Of a stretch of 13,643 nt of DNA, positions 1-6,936 are shown piece after piece. The notes beneath the pieces are model-generated. The model had not been told where the DNA came from. It ran no database searches and saw only the letters and a list, made by a program, of their open reading frames with translations. Source of the stretch: an uncultured Lachnospiraceae bacterium. GTDB taxonomy: Bacteria; Bacillota; Clostridia; Lachnospirales; Lachnospiraceae. Within the stretch, counting starts at the first letter, position 1. Every line of letters begins with the position of its first letter. The stretch is taken from the NCBI GenBank assembly GCA_949283905.1, contig CASDUB010000004.1:1-13643 (forward strand), given 5' to 3'. Both the position numbers and the translations under genes were made by a program.

Positions 1-1389
1 ATCCGAGTTGTTGAGGAAAAGCACGTCTTTGATGTTTTTGCTTTCAACAAAATCTATAAGACTTCCCGTGTAGTATCTGTAGTCAACGACGTAGACGTTC
101 TGGTAATGATCCACAAGGAACGGAGCGAATGCGTTTCCGTATGATTCTTTGATCAAAAGAATTGACGAACCGTCCGTAATGTTCGGATTGTGTATCTCCG
201 TGAGCGCCTGGTCGCCGCCTAAGAACGCGCTGTATTTGGAGCCTGCGCTGGAATCAGTCATATCGTTTACGACGTTCAGTTGGTATGTGTAACCGTCAGC
301 ATCGGTTACGGTTTCGTCGTTAGTTCCCATCGGAATATATCCGTATACGGTATCGGGATTGCTTGCAAGCGCTTCCGACTGATTACTGTATGAATAGAAT
401 GTACCGAGAAATCCCGGATATTGAACTTCCGTGAAATCTGAGAGTTCATGAGGAGTAAATCCTTTAACCTCGCAGAATTCCAAGTAAGCGTAATAAGCGC
501 CAAGGGCAGTCCAGTGATGATCCGTATTGTAGTATACATATTCTGCGTTGTGATCTATAAGAGTGTCAAGTACAGGAATCTGTATGACGCTTGGATCCAG
601 CATACCGTTTATGTAGTTGAAAGCGTCGCGGACGCTTGATCCTCCGAGCTCGGCCTGGACAGTCTCATCAAGGCAGACGCTGAAGTTTGTAGGTGTGAGC
701 ATATCGTAGACATTTACATCAGAACCGAGAGAAGCTTTTGCTGTATTTATCATGGAAGCATAAGCATCGGCTCCACCGTGATTGAAGTAGTAGATTTCAA
801 AACCTCTGTTGTCGGCGATATAAACTGTTCCTGCAACTTCCGGAGTGGCATGAATACTTCCGTCCGGAAGGTTTTCTTCGGCGGCCGGGTCAGTCGCTTC
901 GGGAGTCGGAGTAACCGATATATCGGAAGTCTGGCTGTCAGGATTTTCCGGTTCGGGCGTCGGCGTAGTTTCCGCCTCGGGTTTTGGTGTAACTGTCTTT
1001 ATAGGCGCAGGCTGCGTTGGAGAATCGGGGATCTCATCTGCAACCTGATTTGTGTTTCCGTATATTTCCTGTGTGTGAAGTCCATAAAGACTTTCAATAC
1101 CGGAGCCCATCGAAAGGAAAGCTTCACGGAACGGATATGAGTCGGAATACCATGTGCTCACATCGTTGAAATAGCTTCCGTCCCATATTCCGGAAAAAGA
1201 TAATGAAGGAAATTCAGCAAGCTTTCTTTTTTCGATATCTGATGATACCGGCCTCAGCGGGATCAGAAGTCCGAGAACAAACAGAGCTGCAGCGATAACT
1301 TCAAAGATATGGATCATACGGATATTCCATTTTTTGCGAACCTTTTTCTTTTTATTCTTTAAACGAATTTCGGTTTCTTGATTCATCAT
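1..1389 (-). CDS. DHHW/AlgX-like SGNH acyl-transfer protein, membrane-anchored (3' end beyond window)
   Basis: 463 residues are visible and the frame is open to the left edge, so the C-terminus is missing. Residues 1-22 are very basic and residues 23-43 form one hydrophobic segment, consistent with a signal anchor that places the rest outside the cell. An E-K-R-x-L-A-E-F-P stretch and SDSYPFRE follow, as is usual near the start of DHHW proteins. A Pro/Thr/Glu-rich linker spans about 118-175. The DHHW motif is at 290-293 and KESYGN is at 414-419. By analogy with AlgJ/AlgX, Asp290, His292 and Ser416 would form the SGNH-type triad (inference). Such proteins take acyl groups delivered by an MBOAT partner and place them on an exopolysaccharide or other surface polymer. 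The start follows AAAAGGAG. Two ATGs (1389 and 1386) are in tandem, and the second has the better spacing. The gene begins 9 bases after the MBOAT stop, so the two are probably co-transcribed. The polymer and the acyl group cannot be read from the sequence. Confidence 0.85.
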   Translation of the reverse strand, partial: MMNQETEIRLKNKKKKVRKKWNIRMIHIFEVIAAALFVLGLLIPLRPVSSDIEKRKLAEFPSLSFSGIWDGSYFNDVSTWYSDSYPFREAFLSMGSGIESLYGLHTQEIYGNTNQVADEIPDSPTQPAPIKTVTPKPEAETTPTPEPENPDSQTSDISVTPTPEATDPAAEENLPDGSIHATPEVAGTVYIADNRGFEIYYFNHGGADAYASMINTAKASLGSDVNVYDMLTPTNFSVCLDETVQAELGGSSVRDAFNYINGMLDPSVIQIPVLDTLIDHNAEYVYYNTDHHWTALGAYYAYLEFCEVKGFTPHELSDFTEVQYPGFLGTFYSYSNQSEALASNPDTVYGYIPMGTNDETVTDADGYTYQLNVVNDMTDSSAGSKYSAFLGGDQALTEIHNPNITDGSSILLIKESYGNAFAPFLVDHYQNVYVVDYRYYTGSLIDFVESKNIKDVLFLNNSD

Positions 1390-1398
1390 AATCTCCTT

Positions 1399-2829
1399 TT
1401 AGAACTGATAGTACAGGAACGGGCTGTAGCTGTTTCCGATGAGCGCAATGATTGAAAGCGCGAAAAACGCGATACTCAATCCTATGCGGATCGCATAATA
1501 TGTTGTCGGAGCCTGATATCTGCTTCCGGTCTTTACTTTGATGAGCTCCATTGCTTTTTTGAAAATTGGAGTACATGCAAGCACGGCGACAATAAGGAAG
1601 AAGATATTGTTGATAAATGTAATTCCGACAGCCGAACTGTTGATCGGATTTCCGTTTAAGCCGAACAGTCCTTTAAGAGCCGTTCCGAGCTGTCCGAAAT
1701 TCTCAAATCTGAAAAGTATCCATCCGATGAATACTATGAAAAGCGTGATTGCGTGACCCGCAGGTTTCGGAATGTGATACATGTCTTTGGCTATAAGTTT
1801 ATTTTCTATAAAAATAAATACGAAGAAGAAAAGTCCCCAAAGTACATAATTCCAGCTGGATCCGTGCCAGAGTCCTGTGAGAGCCCATACTACAAGCAGA
1901 TTTATCACGGTTCTTTTTGGTGAAACTCTGTTTCCTCCGAGAGGAATATATACGTAGTCACGGAAGAATGAACTGAGTGAAATATGCCATCTGCGCCAGA
2001 AATCCTTGATAGACACTGCAATATAAGGATAGTTAAAGTTCTCTTCAAAATGGAAACCGCAGATCCAGCCGAGACCTATGGCGATATCCGAATAAGCGGC
2101 AAAATCGAGAAAAAGCTGCAGCATATAGAAAAGCGAACCGAGCCAAACTCCGCTTACAGGAACGGAGCTGATATCTCCCGAAACTGATAACAGTTGCTCT
2201 GCAAGCGTACCGCAGTGGTTAGCGAGAAGAGATTTTTTGGCGAGACCGACGCAGCAGCGGTAAATTCCGTTTGAAATATCGGAAAACAGACGTTTTCTCT
2301 TATACATCTCATGTTGAACTGTGCTGTATCTTACGATAGGGCCTGCCACGCAGTGATGGAACATCGATACATAAGTAAGCAGCGTTACAAAATTTTCTTC
2401 TGCTTCGATTTTTCCGTTGTATACGTCTGCCACGTAGGAAATAAGTTTGAATGTATAGAAAGAAATTCCCACAGGAAGCGCAAGATGAAGGAACGGAGAG
2501 TTCGGGTCTATAAGAGAACCGAACATGCCGAGGAAAAATCCCGTATATTTGAAGAATACAAGTACTGCCAGTGAAAAAGCCACTGATATAATGAGCCAGC
2601 GTTTACGTTCGTGGTGCGACAGGGTGGCATAGATCTTTTTGGCCGACAGCCACGATACAAACGTCATAACTATTAACAGAATTACATATTTCAATCCGCC
2701 CCAACAGTAAAAAATGAGCGAAAAGATCAAAAGCACTTTGTTTTTTGACTCTGTAGTTTTATTCAGAAAATAAAACAGAAGAAACAAAGGCAGGAAAAAA
2801 AGCATAAAAAACAGACTCGAAAAAATCAT
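1399..2829 (-). CDS. MBOAT-family membrane-bound O-acyltransferase (AlgI/DltB-like)
   Basis: A 476-residue polytopic membrane protein of the usual AlgI-like length. Diagnostic stretches are QLFLDFAAYSDIAIG (238-252), DFWRRWHISLSSFFRDY (276-292), IPLGGNR (295-301) and LTGLWHGSSWNYVLWG (317-332). His322 in the last stretch matches the invariant MBOAT active-site histidine. In the AlgI/PatA/DltB group these proteins carry an acyl group, commonly acetyl, through the membrane to an extracytoplasmic transferase. The DHHW protein encoded directly downstream is the expected partner. No dltA, dltC or dltD homologue is present in the window, so D-alanylation of teichoic acid is less likely than O-acetylation of a glycan (inference). 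The ATG at 2829 follows AAGGGG with 7-8 bases of spacing. A good sigma-A-type promoter lies upstream at 2872-2900. The family call is firm; the substrate is unknown. Confidence 0.93.
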   Translation of the reverse strand: MIFSSLFFMLFFLPLFLLFYFLNKTTESKNKVLLIFSLIFYCWGGLKYVILLIVMTFVSWLSAKKIYATLSHHERKRWLIISVAFSLAVLVFFKYTGFFLGMFGSLIDPNSPFLHLALPVGISFYTFKLISYVADVYNGKIEAEENFVTLLTYVSMFHHCVAGPIVRYSTVQHEMYKRKRLFSDISNGIYRCCVGLAKKSLLANHCGTLAEQLLSVSGDISSVPVSGVWLGSLFYMLQLFLDFAAYSDIAIGLGWICGFHFEENFNYPYIAVSIKDFWRRWHISLSSFFRDYVYIPLGGNRVSPKRTVINLLVVWALTGLWHGSSWNYVLWGLFFFVFIFIENKLIAKDMYHIPKPAGHAITLFIVFIGWILFRFENFGQLGTALKGLFGLNGNPINSSAVGITFINNIFFLIVAVLACTPIFKKAMELIKVKTGSRYQAPTTYYAIRIGLSIAFFALSIIALIGNSYSPFLYYQF

Positions 2830-2871
2830 ATATGAACCCCTTAAACTATTATTTTTAGCTTATTAAACATA

Positions 2872-2900
2872 ATTATAAAGTGAACATATTTTTGAGTCAA
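2872..2900 (-). promoter_or_regulatory. Sigma-A-type promoter for the MBOAT-DHHW unit
   Basis: On the minus strand, TTGACT (2900-2895) and TATAAT (2877-2872) are separated by 17 bases, close to the housekeeping consensus. The predicted transcript starts near 2865 and leaves a leader of about 35 bases before the ATG at 2829, too short for a known riboswitch. Seen in the sequence only. Confidence 0.8.
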
Positions 2901-2961
2901 GGAATATACGGCAAAATGTGATTGTTTAATAGAACTATAGGAGAGCCTCAGATGTTTCTAT

Positions 2962-2991
2962 TTGACTTTTTCAAAGCGTATTGGGTATAAT
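2962..2991 (+). promoter_or_regulatory. Sigma-A-type promoter for the ArsP_2-like transporter
   Basis: TTGACT (2962-2967) and TATAAT (2986-2991) are separated by 18 bases. Transcription would start near 2998, about 33 bases before the ATG at 3031. The leader is too short for a metal riboswitch such as yybP-ykoY, so any metal control is more likely by a repressor. The two divergent -35 boxes are 61 bases apart. Confidence 0.8.
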
Positions 2992-3030
2992 ACAAAAACT
3001 GTAAAAATAAAAATAAGAGAGGTATCAATC

Positions 3031-3879
3031 ATGCTGGATGTTATACTGGACGCGGTACTGGACTCTTTAAAAATATTGCCTTTTCTTTTTCTGACATATC
3101 TCCTGATGGAGTATATAGAGTATAATGCGATGGGAAAACTTACAAAGGTAATAAGTAAGTTCAGACGGTCGGGACCTTTATTCGGAGGAATTACGGGAAT
3201 CGTTCCCCAATGCGGATTTTCCGCCGCCGCATCGGGCCTTTTTTCAGGCGGTGTTATAAGTATAGGAACTTTGATAGCGGTATTTCTTGCGACATCTGAT
3301 GAAATGCTGCCGCTTTTCATATCGCATGGAATGAACGGCGACAAGATAATCAGTATCGTTATTGTAAAAATACTCATATCTATTGTGACGGGATTCGCTG
3401 TTGACGGAATGCTCTTCTTATTAAAAAAGAAGAGGATCAAATCAATACATGATTTTTGTGAAGACGAGCACTGCGACTGCGAAGACGGAATATTTAAGTC
3501 GGCTCTTATACATACGATAAAAATATGGATATTTGTATTTATAGTAAATATCTGTCTGAACATACTGCTCAACAGTACCGGTTTTATGAATATATCGGAG
3601 TTCATCGGCAACAGAGCATGGATCGCTGTGCCTTTAGTATGCCTGATAGGACTTATCCCTAACTGTGCATCCTCTATCGTTATTACGGAATGCTATCTGA
3701 GCGGGATAATTTCAAGCGGAGCGATGATGGCGGGACTTCTCGTAAGCTGCGGCGTGGGACTTCTTGTTCTTTACAGATCAAACCACAGCCTGAAAGAAAA
3801 TGTGTGCATTACTGCCGCGATGTATATTATAGGTATATTCTGGGGATTTGTGATCGAATTTTTCGGTATCGTGTTTTAA
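3031..3879 (+). CDS. Putative ArsP_2-family heavy-metal (possibly manganese) exporter
   Basis: 282 residues, with about eight to ten hydrophobic segments. The protein has two related halves. Residues 56-94 contain GIVPQCGFSAAASGLFSGG and then ATSDEMLP. Residues 207-251 contain GLIPNCASSIVITECYLSG and then MMAGLLVSCGVGLLVLYRSN. These stretches match my memory of the putative 10-TM heavy-metal exporter family (ArsP_2, often named arsenic efflux or putative manganese transporter). The loop between the halves has HDFCEDEHCDCED (140-152), a plausible metal-binding patch. I chose the ATG at 3031 because GAGAGG lies 8 bases upstream. The frame can be extended to a TTG at 2962, but that TTG is the -35 box of the promoter. 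The gene stands alone and ends at a strong hairpin. The membrane family is well supported. The transported metal and its direction are inference. Confidence 0.8.
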   Translation: MLDVILDAVLDSLKILPFLFLTYLLMEYIEYNAMGKLTKVISKFRRSGPLFGGITGIVPQCGFSAAASGLFSGGVISIGTLIAVFLATSDEMLPLFISHGMNGDKIISIVIVKILISIVTGFAVDGMLFLLKKKRIKSIHDFCEDEHCDCEDGIFKSALIHTIKIWIFVFIVNICLNILLNSTGFMNISEFIGNRAWIAVPLVCLIGLIPNCASSIVITECYLSGIISSGAMMAGLLVSCGVGLLVLYRSNHSLKENVCITAAMYIIGIFWGFVIEFFGIVF

Positions 3880-3883
3880 TAAT

Positions 3884-3933
3884 AAAGACGTTCTTTTCGG
3901 CTGCATCAAAGCGGCCGAAAGGAACGTCTTTTT
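3884..3933. terminator. Bidirectional intrinsic terminator between convergent genes
   Basis: An 18-bp stem pairs 3884-3901 with 3914-3931. It contains a single G-U and has a 12-base loop. On the plus strand it runs into a five-T tract (3929-3933), ending the transporter transcript five bases after its stop codon. On the minus strand the stem ends in TTTATTATT, which should also stop transcripts from the aminopeptidase gene (stop at 3948). Confidence 0.9.
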
Positions 3934-3947
3934 ATCGTAACATAAGA

Positions 3948-5318
3948 TTATTTAAGAAATGCCCTGTAAGCTCTGTAGGTTTCGTATACGTCGGCTTTGC
4001 TTACTATTTCAAACGGAGCGTGCATGCTCATTACGGCAACTCCGAAGTCGATGACTTCCATTCCGAGATTTGCCATTATATATGCGATCGTTCCGCCGCC
4101 GCCTTCGTCTACCTTTCCGAGTTCGGCAGTCTGATAAGAAATATTATCTGAATCCATGATATTTCTTAAGAAAGCGATATATTCGGCGTTAGCGTCGTTT
4201 GAACCTGATTTTCCGCGTGAACCTGTGTACTTGTTGAATACGGGACCGCATCCGAGATAAGCGCTGTTATTCGGTTCGGAGACATCTGAATAGTTAGGGT
4301 CATATGCTGCGCTTACATCTGAAGAAAGCACGCGGCTTTTCTTAAAAGCGCGGCGTAAGTTTAATTCGCTGTAGCATCCGCAAAGGTTCATGACTTCTGC
4401 GATAGTGTCTTCGAAGAAACGCGAATGCATTCCTGTTGCGCCTACGCTTCCGATCTCTTCTTTGTCGGTGAGCAGGCAGACGCTCGTATATTCCGGATTT
4501 TCCTGATCGAGAAGCGCCATGAGAGAAGGATATGCGCATACGCGGTCGTCATGTCCGTATCCTATGATCATGCTTCTGTCAAGGCCGAGCTCTTTTGCAG
4601 CGCCTGCCGGAACTGCTTCTATTTCGGCTGAAATAAGATCGTCTTCTTCTATATCGTATTTTTCTTTGAGAAGATCGAGAAGCTGTTTTCTCACCGCGTC
4701 TTTTTCTTCGTCTTTTTTAGGGATGCTTCCGATAAGGATATCTAAGTTTTCGCCGGGGATAAATTCATTTGCTTTTTTACCCATCTGCTTGGCACCGAGA
4801 TGAGGAAGAAGATCCGTTATTCCGAAAACAGGATCGTCGTCTTTTTCGCCTATATTGATTTCGACAACAGAACCGTCTTTCTTTGCAACGACTCCGTGAA
4901 GCGAAAGAGGAATAGTCACCCATTGGTATTTTTTGATGCCGCCGTAATAATGTGTATCAAAGTATGCAAGATCATTGCTCTCGTACAGCGGATGCTGTTT
5001 AAGGTCAAGCCTTGGTGAATCAAGATGAGCTCCGAGAACACGGAATCCGTCTGTCATAGGCTTTGAACCGATCCTGAATACAAGGAGCGATTTTTTCATC
5101 ATGGATGTATATAAAATATCGTTCGCTTTCGGTGTTATATTTTTTTCGATTGCTTCTTCTATAGAAATTGCGCCGGCTTTCTTAAGTTTATTTATCATTT
5201 CGGAAGTACATTCTCTTTCTGTTTTGCACTCTGAAAGGAATCTGATATATCCGCCGCAAAAATCGTTCATGGCGTTATTATCAAAGGTGTCTGATTTCCA
5301 TAAAATGTTTTTTTCCAT
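3948..5318 (-). CDS. M18-family aspartyl aminopeptidase
   Basis: 456 residues, a usual length for bacterial M18 metallopeptidases. These cytosolic, two-zinc, oligomeric enzymes release N-terminal residues, often Asp or Glu, from peptides. Visible motifs are GAHLDSPRLDLKQHPLY (96-112, His98), GYGHDDRVCAYPSL (253-266, the Asp pair 257-258), TDKEEIGSVGATG (284-296, Glu287-288), SSDVSAAYDPNY (332-343, Asp334), EGGGGTIAYI (405-414) and SMHAPFE (431-437, His433). These supply the expected metal ligands and the catalytic carboxylate. There is no signal peptide or membrane segment. The ATG at 5318 follows AAAGGAGA with about 9 bases of spacing. The gene appears monocistronic, with a promoter at 5352-5380 and a shared terminator at 3884-3933. 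It probably works in peptide turnover. I leave the symbol blank because several names are used for this family. Confidence 0.95.
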   Translation of the reverse strand: MEKNILWKSDTFDNNAMNDFCGGYIRFLSECKTERECTSEMINKLKKAGAISIEEAIEKNITPKANDILYTSMMKKSLLVFRIGSKPMTDGFRVLGAHLDSPRLDLKQHPLYESNDLAYFDTHYYGGIKKYQWVTIPLSLHGVVAKKDGSVVEINIGEKDDDPVFGITDLLPHLGAKQMGKKANEFIPGENLDILIGSIPKKDEEKDAVRKQLLDLLKEKYDIEEDDLISAEIEAVPAGAAKELGLDRSMIIGYGHDDRVCAYPSLMALLDQENPEYTSVCLLTDKEEIGSVGATGMHSRFFEDTIAEVMNLCGCYSELNLRRAFKKSRVLSSDVSAAYDPNYSDVSEPNNSAYLGCGPVFNKYTGSRGKSGSNDANAEYIAFLRNIMDSDNISYQTAELGKVDEGGGGTIAYIMANLGMEVIDFGVAVMSMHAPFEIVSKADVYETYRAYRAFLK

Positions 5319-5351
5319 TTTCGATTTCTCCTTTAATCAGTTTTGTTAGAT

Positions 5352-5380
5352 ATAATAGAGCTTTTTTTTGAAATTTACAA
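5352..5380 (-). promoter_or_regulatory. Promoter of the M18 aminopeptidase gene
   Basis: On the minus strand, TTGTAA (5380-5375) and TATTAT (5357-5352) are separated by 17 bases. The spacer contains a run of eight A. The -35 box forms the left arm of the inverted repeat shared with the capA promoter. Confidence 0.65.
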
Positions 5381-5405
5381 GCCGTAAGCGCAAGCTTGCT
5401 TGTAA
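5375..5405. promoter_or_regulatory. Inverted repeat covering both divergent -35 boxes (candidate operator)
   Basis: TTACAAGC (5375-5382) and GCTTGTAA (5398-5405) are perfect 8-base inverted repeats separated by 15 bases. Each arm contains one TTGTAA -35 box. Inside lies a perfect 10-base palindrome, GCAAGCTTGC (5390-5399). A regulator bound here could control both genes, but symmetry may simply reflect two similar -35 boxes facing away from each other. Confidence 0.4.
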
Positions 5406-5428
5406 TTAGAAGATTTTAATGATATATT
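5400..5428 (+). promoter_or_regulatory. Promoter of the CapA-family gene
   Basis: TTGTAA (5400-5405) and TATATT (5423-5428) are separated by 17 bases. The predicted start near 5435 gives a leader of about 20 bases, and GGAG lies 7 bases before the ATG at 5456. The -10 region shares a 14-base identical stretch with the apt promoter. Confidence 0.65.
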
Positions 5429-5455
5429 TTTTACTATCAAATTTGGAGTATACAG

Positions 5456-6856
5456 ATGACGAAATATACAAAAAAGAGATATCATAAAAACAACATTCGA
5501 CACAGCGGAAGCTATAAGAAGCGAAACGGCAATAAAAAAAGAGTAAAGATGACGGCTGAAAGACGCAGGAGGATAATCAGAGTGCGTCTTACGATCGCGT
5601 TTTTGATAATCGCGGCTGTTGCGGGTGCTCTTATTTTTGCTAAAATACAGAATGACAGAAGAAGAGAGAGCGAAAAGATCACGGCTTCTAATATAGGCCA
5701 TGCTAAAGTAATGGTAGATCTTAAAGCGATAGACAAAAAATACGATGTTTTTCTGAAGGAAGCCGAGGAGCAAAAAAAGATAGATGCTCAGATAGAAGCT
5801 GACGAGCAGAAGCTGAAGGAAGAAAATGAATTTAAAGAAGAATGCGTTCATTTTATCGCGGTAGGAGATAATCTTATTCATGAAAAAGTTTATCAGAGCA
5901 CCGATACAACTCAGCCTGTATGGAATTATGACGCATTGTATGAAAATATCGGCGATTACGTGGCAAAAGCGGATATTGCCGCGGTTAATCAGGAAACGCC
6001 GTTTGTTGCCGATCACAGCAATGTCAGCGGATACCCTGATTTCGGTACGCCTACAGAGATAGGCGACGCTCTTATAGGCGCCGGATTCGATGTCTTTCAG
6101 TTTGCTACTAATCATATGTATGACAAAGGTATGTACGGAATCGAGAGCAGCATTAATTATATGAAGCTCCATCCTGATAAAACATATCTCGGAATACATG
6201 AAAGCGAAGAAGACGCGGCGAATATAAGGGTTATCGAAAGCAAAGGCATAAAGATAGCCATGCTCAATTATTCGACATATTTAAATAAGGAAGATGAGAA
6301 TCTCCCGGATTATGTCATCGACAGGCCGTCAGAACAAAGGATAATGACTGATGTCGCTAATGCTAAAAATATAAGCGATTTCGTTATCGTTTTCCTTCAT
6401 GACGGAACGGAATATGATCCGCAGCCGTCAGAAAGCCAGAGGATCCTGGAAAATGCGGCTCTTGAAGGCGGCGCCGATGCGCTGATTTGTTCTCATTCTC
6501 ATGTGCTTGAAGGATTCAATACCGTTACATCGAGTACGGGACACGAGATGCTTGTTTATTACGGTCTCGGAAACTTTATCTCATCACAGGAGTCGGCCCA
6601 GTGCCTTTTAGGAGGAATGGCTGAATTTTATATCCATAAAGATGAGATAAGCGGCGAATGTGAGATCTATTTTGAAGATCTTATCCCGCTGGTAACGCAT
6701 TATGACTATGACAGCAATTATTATACGGTATACCGTTTGGAGGATTATACGGATGAGCTTGCCGCGAACCACAGCATTACCGAGGTTTCGGGCGAAGTCG
6801 TAGATCTTGAGTACTTCAATTATTATGCTGATATCGCAAAACAGGCAGTTTATTGA
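5456..6856 (+). CDS. CapA-family protein, membrane-anchored metallophosphatase-like
   Basis: 466 residues. Residues 1-44 form a very Lys/Arg-rich cytosolic tail. Residues 43-63 form a single membrane segment. Residues 84-128 are charged and probably coiled-coil. The CapA (PGA_cap) domain fills 131 to about 430. Its motifs are AVGDNLIH (135-142), NQETPF (178-183), ATNHMYDKG (217-225), FLHDGTEYDP (313-322), CSHSHVLEGF (345-354) and YYGLGNFIS (368-376). These carry the Asp, Asn and His ligands expected of a calcineurin-like dimetal fold. The family is named after a poly-gamma-glutamate capsule protein, but no capB, capC or capE homologue is nearby, so capsule synthesis is not supported and an envelope role is only an inference. 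The ATG at 5456 follows TTTGGAG with 7 bases of spacing. I see no terminator after the stop, so some read-through into apt is possible. Confidence 0.88.
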   Translation: MTKYTKKRYHKNNIRHSGSYKKRNGNKKRVKMTAERRRRIIRVRLTIAFLIIAAVAGALIFAKIQNDRRRESEKITASNIGHAKVMVDLKAIDKKYDVFLKEAEEQKKIDAQIEADEQKLKEENEFKEECVHFIAVGDNLIHEKVYQSTDTTQPVWNYDALYENIGDYVAKADIAAVNQETPFVADHSNVSGYPDFGTPTEIGDALIGAGFDVFQFATNHMYDKGMYGIESSINYMKLHPDKTYLGIHESEEDAANIRVIESKGIKIAMLNYSTYLNKEDENLPDYVIDRPSEQRIMTDVANAKNISDFVIVFLHDGTEYDPQPSESQRILENAALEGGADALICSHSHVLEGFNTVTSSTGHEMLVYYGLGNFISSQESAQCLLGGMAEFYIHKDEISGECEIYFEDLIPLVTHYDYDSNYYTVYRLEDYTDELAANHSITEVSGEVVDLEYFNYYADIAKQAVY

Positions 6857-6872
6857 TGATTGTCCGTTATTC

Positions 6873-6901
6873 TTGATAATAAAAAAAAATAATGATATAT
6901 T
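6873..6901 (+). promoter_or_regulatory. Promoter of the apt-rel-MBL-hemZ-hisS-aspS operon
   Basis: TTGATA (6873-6878) and TATATT (6896-6901) are separated by 17 A-rich bases. The predicted transcript starts near 6908, about 28 bases before the apt ATG. No other clear promoter appears between the six genes, all of which are closely spaced or overlap. Confidence 0.7.
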
Positions 6902-6936
6902 TTAGAATGATTTTTTAGAAGATCATGGGAGGAGAT

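Noticed and set aside
778..1140. 120-residue plus-strand frame opposite the DHHW gene
   Set aside because: It is rich in Arg, Phe and Gly, a pattern expected from the complement of the Pro/Thr/Glu-rich linker. No ribosome binding site or motif.
2962..3030. Extended N-terminus of the transporter starting at TTG 2962
   Set aside because: That TTG is the first part of a consensus -35 box, with TATAAT 18 bases further on. The ATG at 3031 has its own GAGAGG and begins the hydrophobic family domain.
2998..3030. Metal riboswitch before the transporter
   Set aside because: The predicted leader is about 33 bases of A-rich sequence, with no room for a folded aptamer.
4135..4168. Inverted repeat TAAGAAATAT/ATATTTCTTA within the aminopeptidase gene
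   Set aside because: It is a 10-base AT-rich repeat in coding DNA without a T tract, likely chance. It encodes ordinary family residues.
5456..6856. Capsule (poly-gamma-glutamate) synthesis locus
   Set aside because: Only a CapA-like gene is present. CapB, CapC and CapE partners are absent, and CapA-fold proteins are widespread outside capsule loci.
6857..6895. Possible terminator between capA and apt
   Set aside because: Only a five-base AT stem can form (TTATT/AATAA) and it is followed by A rather than T on the plus strand.
6925..6936. Upstream ATG for apt adding Met-Gly-Gly-Asp
   Set aside because: The GGAGG ribosome binding site lies inside these codons and serves the ATG at 6937. No binding site precedes 6925.
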